From contig KE159795.1 in the NCBI GenBank assembly GCA_000403475.2, positions 860,807 through 924,806 on the forward strand: a stretch of 64,000 nt of DNA. Reading direction: 5' to 3'. Positions 17,825 to 26,852 of the stretch are shown in pieces; the stretch's first letter is position 1, and each line of letters begins with the position of its first letter. Origin of the DNA: Lachnospiraceae bacterium MD308 (GTDB taxonomy: Bacteria; Bacillota; Clostridia; Lachnospirales; Lachnospiraceae). The position numbers and the translations under genes are program-made. The notes beneath the pieces are model-generated. The model worked only from the letters and a program-made list of their open reading frames with translations. It was not told the origin of the DNA and did no database searches.

Positions 17825-18718
17825 TTAAAAATATCCCTCGCGCTTTCTTTTTTCCATACTGGCAGAGCCGCTGTCAGAGTCTATAATACGGCTGGTTCTT
17901 TCTGATTCTACAGCCCCAAGCGTCTCATCAATAATCTCATCCAACGTAGCTGCTGCAGACTCAACTCCCCCCGTCAGAGGATAACAACCCAAAGTCCGGA
18001 ACCGAACCATCTTTGTCTCGACCTTTTCACCAGGCAGAAGCTTCATTCTGTCATCGTCTACCATGATAATATTGCCGTCACGCTGTACTACAGGACGGGG
18101 CTTTGCAAAATATAAAGGTACAATCGGTATATTCTCTTTCCTTATATATTGCCATATATCGGCCTCCGTCCAGTTAGACAATGGAAAGATACGTATGCTC
18201 TCCCCTTGATTTATCCTTGTATTAAAAAGATTCCACATCTCCGGCCGCTGGTTTTTGGGGTCCCAGGCATGTTCCCGGTTACGGAAAGAAAAAATCCGCT
18301 CCTTGGCACGAGATTTCTCCTCATCCCGCCTGCCGCCTCCAAACGCAGCCGTAAAACCATATTTATCCAATGCATTCTTAAGCGCCTGCGTCTTCATAAT
18401 GTCAGTATAGGCAGACCCATGCTCGAAAGGATTGATTCCCCGATTTACGCCGTCTTCATTAATATATTCCAGCATCTCAATCTGCAGCTCTTCAGCTCTC
18501 TTATCACGGAATTCAATCATCTCATGAAATTTCCACGTAGTATTGATGTGCAAAAACGGAAAAGGAGGTTTTTCCGGATAAAAGGCTTTTAACGCCAGAT
18601 GAAGCATAACGGAAGAATCTTTACCTATCGAATACAACATAACAGGTTTTTCACATTCCGCCGTAACCTCCCGTATAATATAAATTGCTTCAGATTCCAA
18701 TTCTTTCAGATGGTCCAT
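17825..18718 (-). CDS. cysD: Sulfate adenylyltransferase subunit 2
   Basis: Forms adenosine-5'-phosphosulfate from ATP and sulfate, in complex with CysN. The 297-residue protein has the PP-loop SIGKDSSVM (residues 30-38), the [15 protein letters not shown] block, [15 protein letters not shown] and the C-terminal RTSRIID segment of the family. First gene of the operon; AGGAG lies 7 nt before the ATG. Confidence 0.95.
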   Translation of the reverse strand: MDHLKELESEAIYIIREVTAECEKPVMLYSIGKDSSVMLHLALKAFYPEKPPFPFLHINTTWKFHEMIEFRDKRAEELQIEMLEYINEDGVNRGINPFEHGSAYTDIMKTQALKNALDKYGFTAAFGGGRRDEEKSRAKERIFSFRNREHAWDPKNQRPEMWNLFNTRINQGESIRIFPLSNWTEADIWQYIRKENIPIVPLYFAKPRPVVQRDGNIIMVDDDRMKLLPGEKVETKMVRFRTLGCYPLTGGVESAAATLDEIIDETLGAVESERTSRIIDSDSGSASMEKRKREGYF

Positions 18719-18789
18719 AGTTTACTCCTACTCTTACTTTCATAAACTTGTAATATTTGCTGCTGTTCACTACATTCTCAGCGAGCAGT

Positions 18790-18818
18790 ACTTTACACTA
18801 TTTTACAAATTATCACAA
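18790..18818 (-). promoter_or_regulatory. Possible promoter of the cysD operon
   Basis: On the minus strand, TTGTGA (18818-18813) and TAAAGT (18795-18790) are 17 nt apart, about 70 nt upstream of cysD. Only a moderate match; no regulator-binding repeat is evident. Confidence 0.35.
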
Positions 18819-18876
18819 GAAAATTAGAATAATATTAAAAAAAGTATATTTTGTAAATTTATGCCAACAGTTAAAA

Positions 18877-19782
18877 TTATTCTGCGTTCCGCCTGTCCGG
18901 AAGCTGCGCCAGTATAATCGCCGCAAACATCAGCACACAGCCCATCGCCTCCCGACCGGAAAGCCGCTGCCCCAATATAATCCATCCCGCCAATACCGAA
19001 AAGCAAGACTCCAGACTTAAAATCAGCGACGCAATCGCCGGATTCACATTCTTCTGCCCTACAATCTGCAGTGTATAGGCCACGCCGCTCGACAACACTC
19101 CGGCATAAAGAATCGGCCCCCAGCTTTTGATAATCGCCGCTATCTGCGGTGTCTCCAGCGCAAACATAGGAGCCAGCGACAGCAGGCCGCACACAAAAAA
19201 CTGGATGCAGGACATCTTCACCCCGTCAACTTTCGGCGAAAAATAGTCGATAACCAGAATGTGCATTGTAAAAACCAATGCGCATAGAAATACCAGTATG
19301 TCACCTTTTCCAATGGTCAGTTTCTCTGTAATGCATAAAAGGTACAGGCCGATTAATGAAAGACCCACCGCAATCCATACCTTCCCGCCAATCTTCTTGT
19401 GCAAAAATATCCCGCACACCGGCACGATTACAATATAACATGCCGTAATAAATCCTGCTTTTCCCACCGTCGTATACTGAAGACCTACCTGTTGAAAGCT
19501 TCCGGCGACAAAAAGCACTGTTCCGCAAGAGACTCCTCCCAGAATCAAATCCCTTTTTTCTCCTGGATTCTTCGCTTCCTTTACGGCCTTATCTTTCACA
19601 TCTCTTCTGTTTAGCCTGTCCAAAAGCCAGATACATGGAAGAAGGGCTGCCGCCCCCACAAAATTCCTTACTCCGTTAAATGTAAACGGCCCCAGATAAT
19701 CCATCCCCACACTCTGAGCCACAAAAGCCGTTCCCCATATAAAAGCGGCCGTCATCAGCATCACCACATTTTTTGGTTTCAT
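18877..19782 (-). CDS. EamA-family (DMT) transporter
   Basis: A 301-residue membrane protein with ten hydrophobic segments in two EamA halves (WGTAFVAQSVGMDYLGPFTFNG motif at the start, and VLSSGVAYTLQIVGQKN with the second-half PAIASLILSLESCFSVLAGW). It belongs to the drug/metabolite transporter superfamily and is probably an exporter of a small metabolite. The ATG has AGGTGA upstream. It precedes the cysD operon by 158 bp on the same strand with no clear terminator between them. Confidence 0.88.
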   Translation of the reverse strand: MKPKNVVMLMTAAFIWGTAFVAQSVGMDYLGPFTFNGVRNFVGAAALLPCIWLLDRLNRRDVKDKAVKEAKNPGEKRDLILGGVSCGTVLFVAGSFQQVGLQYTTVGKAGFITACYIVIVPVCGIFLHKKIGGKVWIAVGLSLIGLYLLCITEKLTIGKGDILVFLCALVFTMHILVIDYFSPKVDGVKMSCIQFFVCGLLSLAPMFALETPQIAAIIKSWGPILYAGVLSSGVAYTLQIVGQKNVNPAIASLILSLESCFSVLAGWIILGQRLSGREAMGCVLMFAAIILAQLPDRRNAE

Positions 19783-19898
19783 TCTTAATCACCTCATTTG
19801 TTAATAGCTGAAACAGTATATCATATTTTTCTTCCCCGTGGTAAAATATTTGTGTATGGTACGAACTATTTTGTGCAACACTATAGGCAGAGGTTCTT

Positions 19899-20585
19899 AT
19901 GAAAAAATATACCCGATTTTTATTTATCTGCGGAATAATCATGTTTCTCAGCGAAATCTGGAAACAATACTGCATTACATTCATAATAAATGAACATCAT
20001 TACGACTGGTGGTACTTCCCCTTCCAGCTCTGCAGCATACCTATGTATGTATGCCTTTTGCTGCCCTTTGTTCGTGAAAAGGCCCGGGACATACTCCTGA
20101 CTTTCCTTAAGACCTTCGGCCTGATGGGCGGAATCTTCACGTTTTTTGATACGAGCGGCCTTCACTATCCCTACGCACCTCTGACTGCCCACTCTTATCT
20201 GTGGCATGTGCTGCTTATCATTCTGGGCATTGTATCAGGAATCTGCCAGAGAAAAAAAGAATGTCCGAAAAACAAAGACACTGCCCGGAAATTTTCCGGC
20301 AGCGCCTTTATTTATCTTACCTGCTGCGCTCTTGCCACAGCATTCAACCTTGCTTTTTATCCATATGGGAATATCAATATGTTCTACATCAGCCCTCATT
20401 ATTCCATGGGCCAGAAAGTATTCAAAGAAATCGCCGCCCTAACCGGAAATGCCGCCGGAATACTCATCTATATCGCCGCGAACCTTATCGGGGCTTATAT
20501 AATATTTAAGATTTGGGAAAAGACCGGAACAAAGACCGAAAGTCTTAATACACCGTCGATGCAATCAGCTCCATCTCCCCGGTAA
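19899..20585 (+). CDS. YwaF-like (TIGR02206) integral membrane protein
   Basis: A 228-residue protein with six to seven hydrophobic segments. The WWYFPFQLCSIPMY motif and the HSYLWHVLL motif in the middle are typical of the YwaF family, whose function is not known. It is divergent from the EamA transporter gene, and its last 41 bp overlap the 3' end of the convergent GH1-PMI fusion gene, so the two messages are antisense at their ends. Confidence 0.75.
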   Translation: MKKYTRFLFICGIIMFLSEIWKQYCITFIINEHHYDWWYFPFQLCSIPMYVCLLLPFVREKARDILLTFLKTFGLMGGIFTFFDTSGLHYPYAPLTAHSYLWHVLLIILGIVSGICQRKKECPKNKDTARKFSGSAFIYLTCCALATAFNLAFYPYGNINMFYISPHYSMGQKVFKEIAALTGNAAGILIYIAANLIGAYIIFKIWEKTGTKTESLNTPSMQSAPSPR

Positions 20586-22854
20586 GCTCCACACTTCCGT
20601 ACCCATCCGGCAGGATAAAGTGGTCGCCCTTCTTGATCACACGCCCATTGACAATCCCGCATCCCTCAATCACGCTCACATTCATAAAGGGATGGGTCTG
20701 GGTAAACCGCATCATCCCGTTCAGGTTCATCTTATATACCTTATAATAATCGCATGCAATGAGCTTTATCCACTGATTCTCCGGGATTTCCTTCACATTT
20801 TTCACACTGTCTGCCGCAGGCTGCGCCGGAACCTTTATCACATCCATGCTTTTTTCCACATGGAGTTCTCTCGGTTTTCCATCCTTCAGCCGCCCGTAAT
20901 CGTACACCCGGTACGTAATATCACTGTTCTGCTGCGTCTCTAAGATCATACACCCGGCAGTAATGGCATGGACGCACCCCGGATTAATCTGGATAAAATC
21001 ACCCTTCTTGATGGGAATCTTCCGGATAAGCGCATCCCACCGGCCCTCATGAATCATCCGCTCCAGCTCTTTTTTGGTCCGGGCGTTGTGGCCCACTACA
21101 AGCTCGGCGTCCTCGCCGCAGTCAATAATATACCAGCATTCTGTCTTTCCAAGGGAGCCTCCTTCATGCTCCTTCGCGTAAATGTCGTCAGGATGCACCT
21201 GTATGCTTAAATTTTCCTTCGCATCGATCACCTTCACCAGCAGCGGGAAACGGTCTTCCTTAAGATTCCCGAACAGATATCTCTCCTTCTCCCAAAGCTC
21301 AGAGAGAGTCTTTCCCACAAAACGGCTGTCGTCCACCCCATCGTCACCGCTTGGGTGCGCCGATATTCCCCAGCATTCTCCGACCTCATTTCCCGGGAGC
21401 TGGTAGCCGAAATCTGTACCCAGCCGGTTTCCGCCCCACACCATCTCTTTAAGCACCGGATTCAAGAAGAGAATCGGCCGCGGCTTCCGGTTGATGCTAA
21501 GGTTCGCACCATTCTGCCCGATCACCTGCTGATACCAGCAGGCAGAGTCCTTCACCGTCCGCTTAAGACTCTCAAAATCCACATACACGATGCCAAACCG
21601 CTCATTATATCCCCGCTCCCACTCAAAGTTATCCAGAAATGTCCACAGGAAATACCCCCGAATATCCACACCTTCATCATATGCCCGCTGCAGCTGGCTG
21701 ATATGCGCATCCAGATAGTTGATCCGGTTCTGGTCATGGACGCGCCCGTCCTCCGAGACCACATCCAGCGCCGACATCCCGTTTTCCGTGATGAAGACAG
21801 GCGTCTTATAACGCTCGTACAAAAAGCGGCATCCCCAGTACATGCACTCCGGCATAACAGACCACCCTACAGCCGTCTTCGGCGCCCCGGGCTTGCGCTC
21901 TAAAAATACCGGCTCGCCCATGTCGCCGGCCCTGACCGCATGGCCATTATAGATACCCTGACCAATAAAATCAACCGGCTGGCTGATCAGCTCCATATCC
22001 TCCGCAGAAAATCTCGGAAGATATGCCGCATACTTTTCAAGTCCCTCCTCCGGGTATTTCCCAAATATGACAGGGTCAAGATACCAGGACAGATTCCACG
22101 CCCAGTTGTCCGTCTCCTCATAGAAACCAAAATACGCTCTTTTTGCCGCCTCGATATCCGACGTCTCCTCCGATTCCGGAACCGGCACGCCAAACGTCGG
22201 CGCAATCCCTGCCTTCACCGGACCTTTCGCATACTCTCTAAGAGCCTTGACCGCCATTCCGTGAGCTTTCAGCACATTGTGCACCATCTGGAAGGAAAGC
22301 GGCAGCGGCAGCTTATACCCCGGCGCGTGAGTTCCCCGCACATGACCGAAATTGCAAAAGCACTGAGGTTCATCTATGGTGATAAAATACTCGCAGAGAT
22401 CCGAGAAATTCTCCGCCACCACCCGCGCATACCTGCCAAACCACTCCGGCGACTGAGAAGACACCCATCCGCCCCGCTCCTGAAGACTCTGGGGATACTC
22501 CCAGTGAAACAGCGTGATAAACGGCTCGATTCCCTTCTCCTTCATAAACTTGATCATATCCCGGTACATCCGGACCGCCCTTTCGTTCACTTGTCCGGTG
22601 CCCTCCGGCATAATCCGGCTCCAGTTCAGAGAGAACCGGTAATTGCGGATTCCCATATATTTCATCAGCGAGATGTCTTCTTTATATTTGCGGATAAAAT
22701 CACAGCTTACGTCTGCATCCGCCCCGTCTGCAATCCGTCCTGCCTCCTTCACAAACCGGTCCCAGATGCACTCCCCGGCAACTTCCTTCACACCTTTTCC
22801 TTCAATCTGATAAGCACTGCTGGCAACGCCCCATATAAAATCTCCTCGAAACAT
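20545..22854 (-). CDS. GH1 beta-glycosidase fused to class I phosphomannose isomerase
   Basis: One open frame of 769 residues joins two enzymes. Residues 1 to about 450 are a glycoside hydrolase family 1 enzyme: acid/base Glu162 in TIDEPQ (the usual TxNEP Asn is Asp here) and nucleophile Glu357 in FITENG. Residues about 458-769 are a type I mannose-6-phosphate isomerase starting RPILFLNPVLKEMVWGG; the zinc ligands are Gln552 and His554 (QVHPDD), Glu572 (GKTECWYI) and His629 (GCVHAI). It is the last gene of the epimerase-GH130 operon (10 bp gap). The fusion would couple beta-mannoside or beta-glucoside cleavage to mannose-6-phosphate/fructose-6-phosphate conversion. Confidence 0.88.
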   Translation of the reverse strand: MFRGDFIWGVASSAYQIEGKGVKEVAGECIWDRFVKEAGRIADGADADVSCDFIRKYKEDISLMKYMGIRNYRFSLNWSRIMPEGTGQVNERAVRMYRDMIKFMKEKGIEPFITLFHWEYPQSLQERGGWVSSQSPEWFGRYARVVAENFSDLCEYFITIDEPQCFCNFGHVRGTHAPGYKLPLPLSFQMVHNVLKAHGMAVKALREYAKGPVKAGIAPTFGVPVPESEETSDIEAAKRAYFGFYEETDNWAWNLSWYLDPVIFGKYPEEGLEKYAAYLPRFSAEDMELISQPVDFIGQGIYNGHAVRAGDMGEPVFLERKPGAPKTAVGWSVMPECMYWGCRFLYERYKTPVFITENGMSALDVVSEDGRVHDQNRINYLDAHISQLQRAYDEGVDIRGYFLWTFLDNFEWERGYNERFGIVYVDFESLKRTVKDSACWYQQVIGQNGANLSINRKPRPILFLNPVLKEMVWGGNRLGTDFGYQLPGNEVGECWGISAHPSGDDGVDDSRFVGKTLSELWEKERYLFGNLKEDRFPLLVKVIDAKENLSIQVHPDDIYAKEHEGGSLGKTECWYIIDCGEDAELVVGHNARTKKELERMIHEGRWDALIRKIPIKKGDFIQINPGCVHAITAGCMILETQQNSDITYRVYDYGRLKDGKPRELHVEKSMDVIKVPAQPAADSVKNVKEIPENQWIKLIACDYYKVYKMNLNGMMRFTQTHPFMNVSVIEGCGIVNGRVIKKGDHFILPDGYGSVELTGEMELIASTVY

Positions 22855-22864
22855 GTCCGCCTCC

Positions 22865-24043
22865 TTAGTTTTTGTTTGTCTCCAACAGCTCCAGATTACG
22901 CCGTATCAATTCACACCTCTGCGCCACACACTCTACAGACCTGCCGGGGTCTTCGGGCGTATGAAACACGTAATCTACAAGTTTTTCCACTGTCGTTGCT
23001 GCCACATGCATCCTCGTATCGCTGGCCGCATAATAGATGTATACGTCTCCGTTATCTTTCACGATTGCTCCGTTGGTAAACACTACATTCGACACATCCC
23101 CGACCCGCTCCCAGTCTCTTGGTCCAAGCAGCATACCGGAAGGCTCTGCGATAACCTTTGCCGGATTGTCAAGGGCGGTGGCAAATGCGTAGAGGACGTA
23201 GCGGAGTCCCGCCGCCGTGTTGCGGACGCCGTGGGCGATATGAATCCATCCTCTGTCTGTCTTTATGGGGACTGCACCAGCGCCGTTTTTCGCCTCGGTG
23301 ATGGTGTGGTATTTCCGCTTGCTGGTAATGATCTCTTCACCAATTACCGCATGCTCGATATCGTCACACAGGCCAAACCCGATTCCTCCGCCGGAGCCTG
23401 TATCGATAAAATCATCCATGGGTCTTGTGTAAAATGCATACTTTCCGTCGACAAACTCCGGATGAAGCACTACATTTCTCTGCTGAGGGGAATTCAGGGT
23501 CTTTAAATTGTCCAGACGTTCCCAATGCTTTAAATCCTTCGTCCGCACAATTCCTGCCGCCGCCACTGCCGCGGAAAGCTCATTTACAGAAGTGTCCTTG
23601 CTCTCAGAGCAGAACACACCGTAGATATATCCGTCCTCATGCTTTGTCAGACGCATGTCATAGACATTCGTCTCCTCGGGGCATACATCGTCAAGAAGAA
23701 TCGGATAATCCCAGAACCGAAAGCCCGAGACGCCGTCGTCGCTTTCCGCCACGCCGAAGAAAGACTTACGGTCATTTCCCTCAATGCGGGCAATGAGATA
23801 GTATTTCCCGTCAAGCTCAATCGCCCCGGCGTTCATCACCGCATTTACCCCGAGCCGCTCCATAAAGTGCGGATTCGTCTCTTTATTCAGGTCATAGCGC
23901 CAGGTAAGCGGGATATGCTCCCTGGTGAGTACCGGGTATTTGTAGCGGTCAAAGATTCCGTTGTAAAGGTCAGTTTTCTCATTTTTCCGGTTCAGCAGTT
24001 CTTCCTGCCTTTTTAATTCCGTATCATATCTTTCATGCAGCAT
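22865..24043 (-). CDS. GH130 4-O-beta-mannosyl-glucose phosphorylase
   Basis: A 392-residue cytoplasmic GH130 enzyme that splits beta-1,4-mannosyl-glucose with phosphate into mannose-1-phosphate and glucose. Family features are [34 protein letters not shown], the [17 protein letters not shown] block with the catalytic aspartate, and the C-terminal [15 protein letters not shown]. The length and the [20 protein letters not shown] block match the mannosyl-glucose phosphorylase subgroup. It overlaps the epimerase stop by 1 nt. The epimerase supplies its substrate from mannobiose. Confidence 0.9.
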   Translation of the reverse strand: MLHERYDTELKRQEELLNRKNEKTDLYNGIFDRYKYPVLTREHIPLTWRYDLNKETNPHFMERLGVNAVMNAGAIELDGKYYLIARIEGNDRKSFFGVAESDDGVSGFRFWDYPILLDDVCPEETNVYDMRLTKHEDGYIYGVFCSESKDTSVNELSAAVAAAGIVRTKDLKHWERLDNLKTLNSPQQRNVVLHPEFVDGKYAFYTRPMDDFIDTGSGGGIGFGLCDDIEHAVIGEEIITSKRKYHTITEAKNGAGAVPIKTDRGWIHIAHGVRNTAAGLRYVLYAFATALDNPAKVIAEPSGMLLGPRDWERVGDVSNVVFTNGAIVKDNGDVYIYYAASDTRMHVAATTVEKLVDYVFHTPEDPGRSVECVAQRCELIRRNLELLETNKN

Positions 24044-25215
24044 CAGTTATTCCTCCTTATCACTTCCATACACATTCTTCCGTTGTGGTACGGGCATTTC
24101 CACGGCTCTACAATCGGTTTGTTTTCATATGGCCGGCCCTCCTCATTAAGCAGCCAGTACCACTCCAGACCTTCCCTCGTATCAATCAGATACGTCTTTA
24201 TATACTGCCAGATGTCTTTGGCAGCCTCCAGGTATTCTGCCCGGGATGCATCCTTTTCATAGCCATTTAAGAATCCTGCCACGGCCTCCGCCTGCACCCA
24301 CCATACCCGGTCTGTATCTACAACGCCCCTCTCGCACTCATTTGCAAGAGAATGGCGGTTATATGCAATTTCATAAATCTGTCTTGTCAAATCCTTCGTA
24401 ATCGGCGTCATCTTCACCTCGTACGCCGGATTGCCGACAATCTCCACTCCCCGGTCTACAAGCCACGCTGTCTCAATGTCATGACCATAAGAGTGAAGGT
24501 CTATGAGAGAGCGGTACTCTGAGTCAAAGAACACTTCCTGTCTGTGAAGCTTAGGATTGTAAATCTTCTCCGCGATAATATCCATCATCCATTCAAGCCG
24601 TTCCTTTACCTCTTTCTTCCCTGTCACCCGATAAAATTCGGTGTACGCCTCAAACACATGCAAAAGTGTGTTCATGGTCCGCTCGGCAATCACACCGTTC
24701 TCCGATAATTTATCATTTTCCACCGGGCGGAACTCTCTGTCAAAACCTTCCAGATATCCGCCTTCATCCCTGCATTTTTCTTCAATCAGCTCATAAAGTT
24801 GCTCCGCAATGCGGATACTTTCTTCATCCTTTGACGCGTCATAGTAAGAAGACAGCGCATAGATCGAAAATGCCTGGTTGTATGTATGTTTTGTAGTATC
24901 CTCCGGCGTTCCGTCGTATTTTACCGACCAGAAGACACCGCCGTATTCCTTATCCAGACAAAATTCCTTCAAAAATTCAAAGCCATGCCTCGCCTCCGAA
25001 AGCAGGCTTTCCTCTCCAAGAGTCAGATAGGCGTTGGCAAAAAACCATGTAATACGGCTGTTTAAGATACATCCCTTGACCGCACACTCATCCACGATGC
25101 CGTCATAGCCCATGTACCCGTAATATCCGCCGTACGTATCATCCCTTAAGGACATCCAGAAAGGAATAATACTCTGCTGTAAATGTTCCCTGACTTCCTC
25201 TTTCATTTTTTTCAT
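24043..25215 (-). CDS. Cellobiose 2-epimerase (AGE superfamily)
   Basis: A 390-residue alpha/alpha-barrel epimerase that interconverts beta-1,4-mannobiose and mannosyl-glucose (and cellobiose/glucosyl-mannose). Typical segments are [51 protein letters not shown] with the general-base histidine, and [20 protein letters not shown] precedes the first ATG. It opens the operon epimerase, GH130, GH1-PMI. Confidence 0.92.
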   Translation of the reverse strand: MKKMKEEVREHLQQSIIPFWMSLRDDTYGGYYGYMGYDGIVDECAVKGCILNSRITWFFANAYLTLGEESLLSEARHGFEFLKEFCLDKEYGGVFWSVKYDGTPEDTTKHTYNQAFSIYALSSYYDASKDEESIRIAEQLYELIEEKCRDEGGYLEGFDREFRPVENDKLSENGVIAERTMNTLLHVFEAYTEFYRVTGKKEVKERLEWMMDIIAEKIYNPKLHRQEVFFDSEYRSLIDLHSYGHDIETAWLVDRGVEIVGNPAYEVKMTPITKDLTRQIYEIAYNRHSLANECERGVVDTDRVWWVQAEAVAGFLNGYEKDASRAEYLEAAKDIWQYIKTYLIDTREGLEWYWLLNEEGRPYENKPIVEPWKCPYHNGRMCMEVIRRNN

Positions 25216-25315
25216 TTTTTTAATATACTCCTTTCCGGATTTCCCCTAATCTTTCTTAATCATTATCTCCGTCTGTGCATCTGGAACTTCCATTTCACGA
25301 GTTCGTTCCGCTTAA

Positions 25316-25395
25316 TTAAATTTAAGCATTTACACATTAAATATTACTTAAATTTAACTATGTTTGATTATATCATTTAATCATCAATTTGTCTT
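25316..25395 (-). promoter_or_regulatory. Promoter and twin palindromes upstream of the mannan operon
   Basis: On the minus strand, AAGACA (25395-25390) and a perfect TATAAT (25372-25367) are 17 nt apart. Just downstream lie two copies of the palindrome TTAAATTTAA (25348-25357 and 25316-25325), 32 bp from start to start, which could be operators for the LacI-type regulator encoded nearby. The resulting leader would be about 145 nt. The remaining AT-rich sequence between 25216 and 25610 shows nothing else that I recognise. Confidence 0.4.
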
Positions 25396-25617
25396 GTTAA
25401 TTATTCACTTTCTTTGGATTTCTTATATATTTGTTAAATATCACCAGATTTCAATTCATATTTTTATATATTATGCCAATACAGCATTTGCTAATTTATA
25501 TGTCAGGATTCAGTTAATTAAGCTAATTTATCACTTTTGTTTAGCGTGTATAATTATGTAAACAGATATAGGCTCTGTCGGAAATCCTCCGAATCCTATA
25601 GGCCGTTACCTGTCAGA

Positions 25618-25776
25618 TATCTCATCCGCAGGCGGCTTGATATGGCCAAAAAAATGCTGCTTACCACGAATCTGACAATTCATGAAATAAGCAGCAAAGT
25701 CGGTTACGACAATGTGAACGAACCATTTTATTCATCTTTTCCAAAAGAGTACCGAACTCACGCCCGGGCTGTTCAG
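25618..25776 (+). pseudogene. Remnant of an AraC-family C-terminal HTH domain
   Basis: The plus strand encodes YLIRRRLDMAKKMLL, TIHEISSKVGYD and FYSSFPKEY, which line up with the second helix-turn-helix of AraC/XylS regulators. The usual N-terminal domain and first helix-turn-helix are absent, and the end is garbled where it meets the 3' end of the lacI-type gene. I read it as a leftover of a deleted regulator. Confidence 0.6.
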
Positions 25777-26813
25777 ACAAAAGGTACCGGCGGGCCAACC
25801 CGCCTTGCGCTCTCCCTCTCAATAAACTTGCCCGCAAGCATGAATACCCCTGTCGTATAAGCCGCATCCTGACATTTCTTTAGGATGATGTGCACCGCCC
25901 GGTCCGCCATCTCCTTTGTATCAATCTCATAGGTGGTAAGCCCGACGCCGGAAAACTGCCCCGACACATAATTATCAAACCCCACTACCGATACATCCTC
26001 CGGGACGCGGCATCCAGCCTCTTCAAGCTTAGCAATCAAAAGGCTTGCCGACAGATCACAGTTACAGAAAAAAGCTGTCGGCATGTCCCTGGGGAGAAGA
26101 AAGCCTGCACACTTATCAATCTTCCCATCCTCAAGACTTCTGTCATCTACCACCCAGTCTTCCCTCCATGCCACGCCATGCTCCATCAGGGACTTCAAAT
26201 ACCCGAAATACCGGTCGTCGATACTGCTGGTGGAAAGCCTTGTCCCCACAAAACCAATCTTTTTATGCCCAAGCTCAAACAGGTAGTTCGTCATCCGGTA
26301 ACCGCCCATCAAATTGTTGGATACCACACAGTCACATGACTCCCATCCATTGGTCGTGTCCAGATTGAGAATGGGCAGTTCCCCTGCCTGAATCAGCCGC
26401 TGTGCATATTCGGCTTTAAAGGCGCCAAGAATAATCACACCGTCCACTTTCCCTTCCGTCACCACCTTAGGAAATTCTCCCCTGTCCTCCGCCTCAGGAG
26501 AAATCACTTCGAGCACGGGAAAACAACTTCTCCCGATGGCTCTTTTAGAAATCTCCTGATACAGCATCCAGTAGAAAGACTGGTTTTCCTGCAAGTAACG
26601 CTCTGCCACGATCACCCCGATGGTATAGCTCTCTTTTACCGGCCTGCTTTCATCTATCGTATTCTTCACATACCCCATCTCATCCGCCAGCCGTATAATC
26701 TTCCCGCGAAGCTCTTCGCTGACTCCTTTCTGTCCGGATAATGCCTTCGAAACCGTCACTGTACTGACACCCAATCTCTCGCCGATATCGGCCAACCTAA
26801 CTGTCTTAGCCAT
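25773..26813 (-). CDS. LacI-family transcriptional regulator
   Basis: A 346-residue repressor with an N-terminal HTH (VRLADIGERLGVSTVTVSKALSG), hinge, and a periplasmic-binding-like sensor domain (IGVIVAERY, GVIILGAF, VSVVGFDNYVSGQ). The ATG at 26813 is preceded by AAGGAGG; a longer frame has no SD. It lies 39 bp after the phosphohexomutase gene and faces the epimerase operon 557 bp away. It probably senses a mannan-derived sugar and controls the surrounding sugar genes. Confidence 0.9.
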   Translation of the reverse strand: MAKTVRLADIGERLGVSTVTVSKALSGQKGVSEELRGKIIRLADEMGYVKNTIDESRPVKESYTIGVIVAERYLQENQSFYWMLYQEISKRAIGRSCFPVLEVISPEAEDRGEFPKVVTEGKVDGVIILGAFKAEYAQRLIQAGELPILNLDTTNGWESCDCVVSNNLMGGYRMTNYLFELGHKKIGFVGTRLSTSSIDDRYFGYLKSLMEHGVAWREDWVVDDRSLEDGKIDKCAGFLLPRDMPTAFFCNCDLSASLLIAKLEEAGCRVPEDVSVVGFDNYVSGQFSGVGLTTYEIDTKEMADRAVHIILKKCQDAAYTTGVFMLAGKFIERESARRVGPPVPFV

Positions 26814-26852
26814 AATCTTCCTCCTTAAACCAGCTAACATTAATTACAGCAG

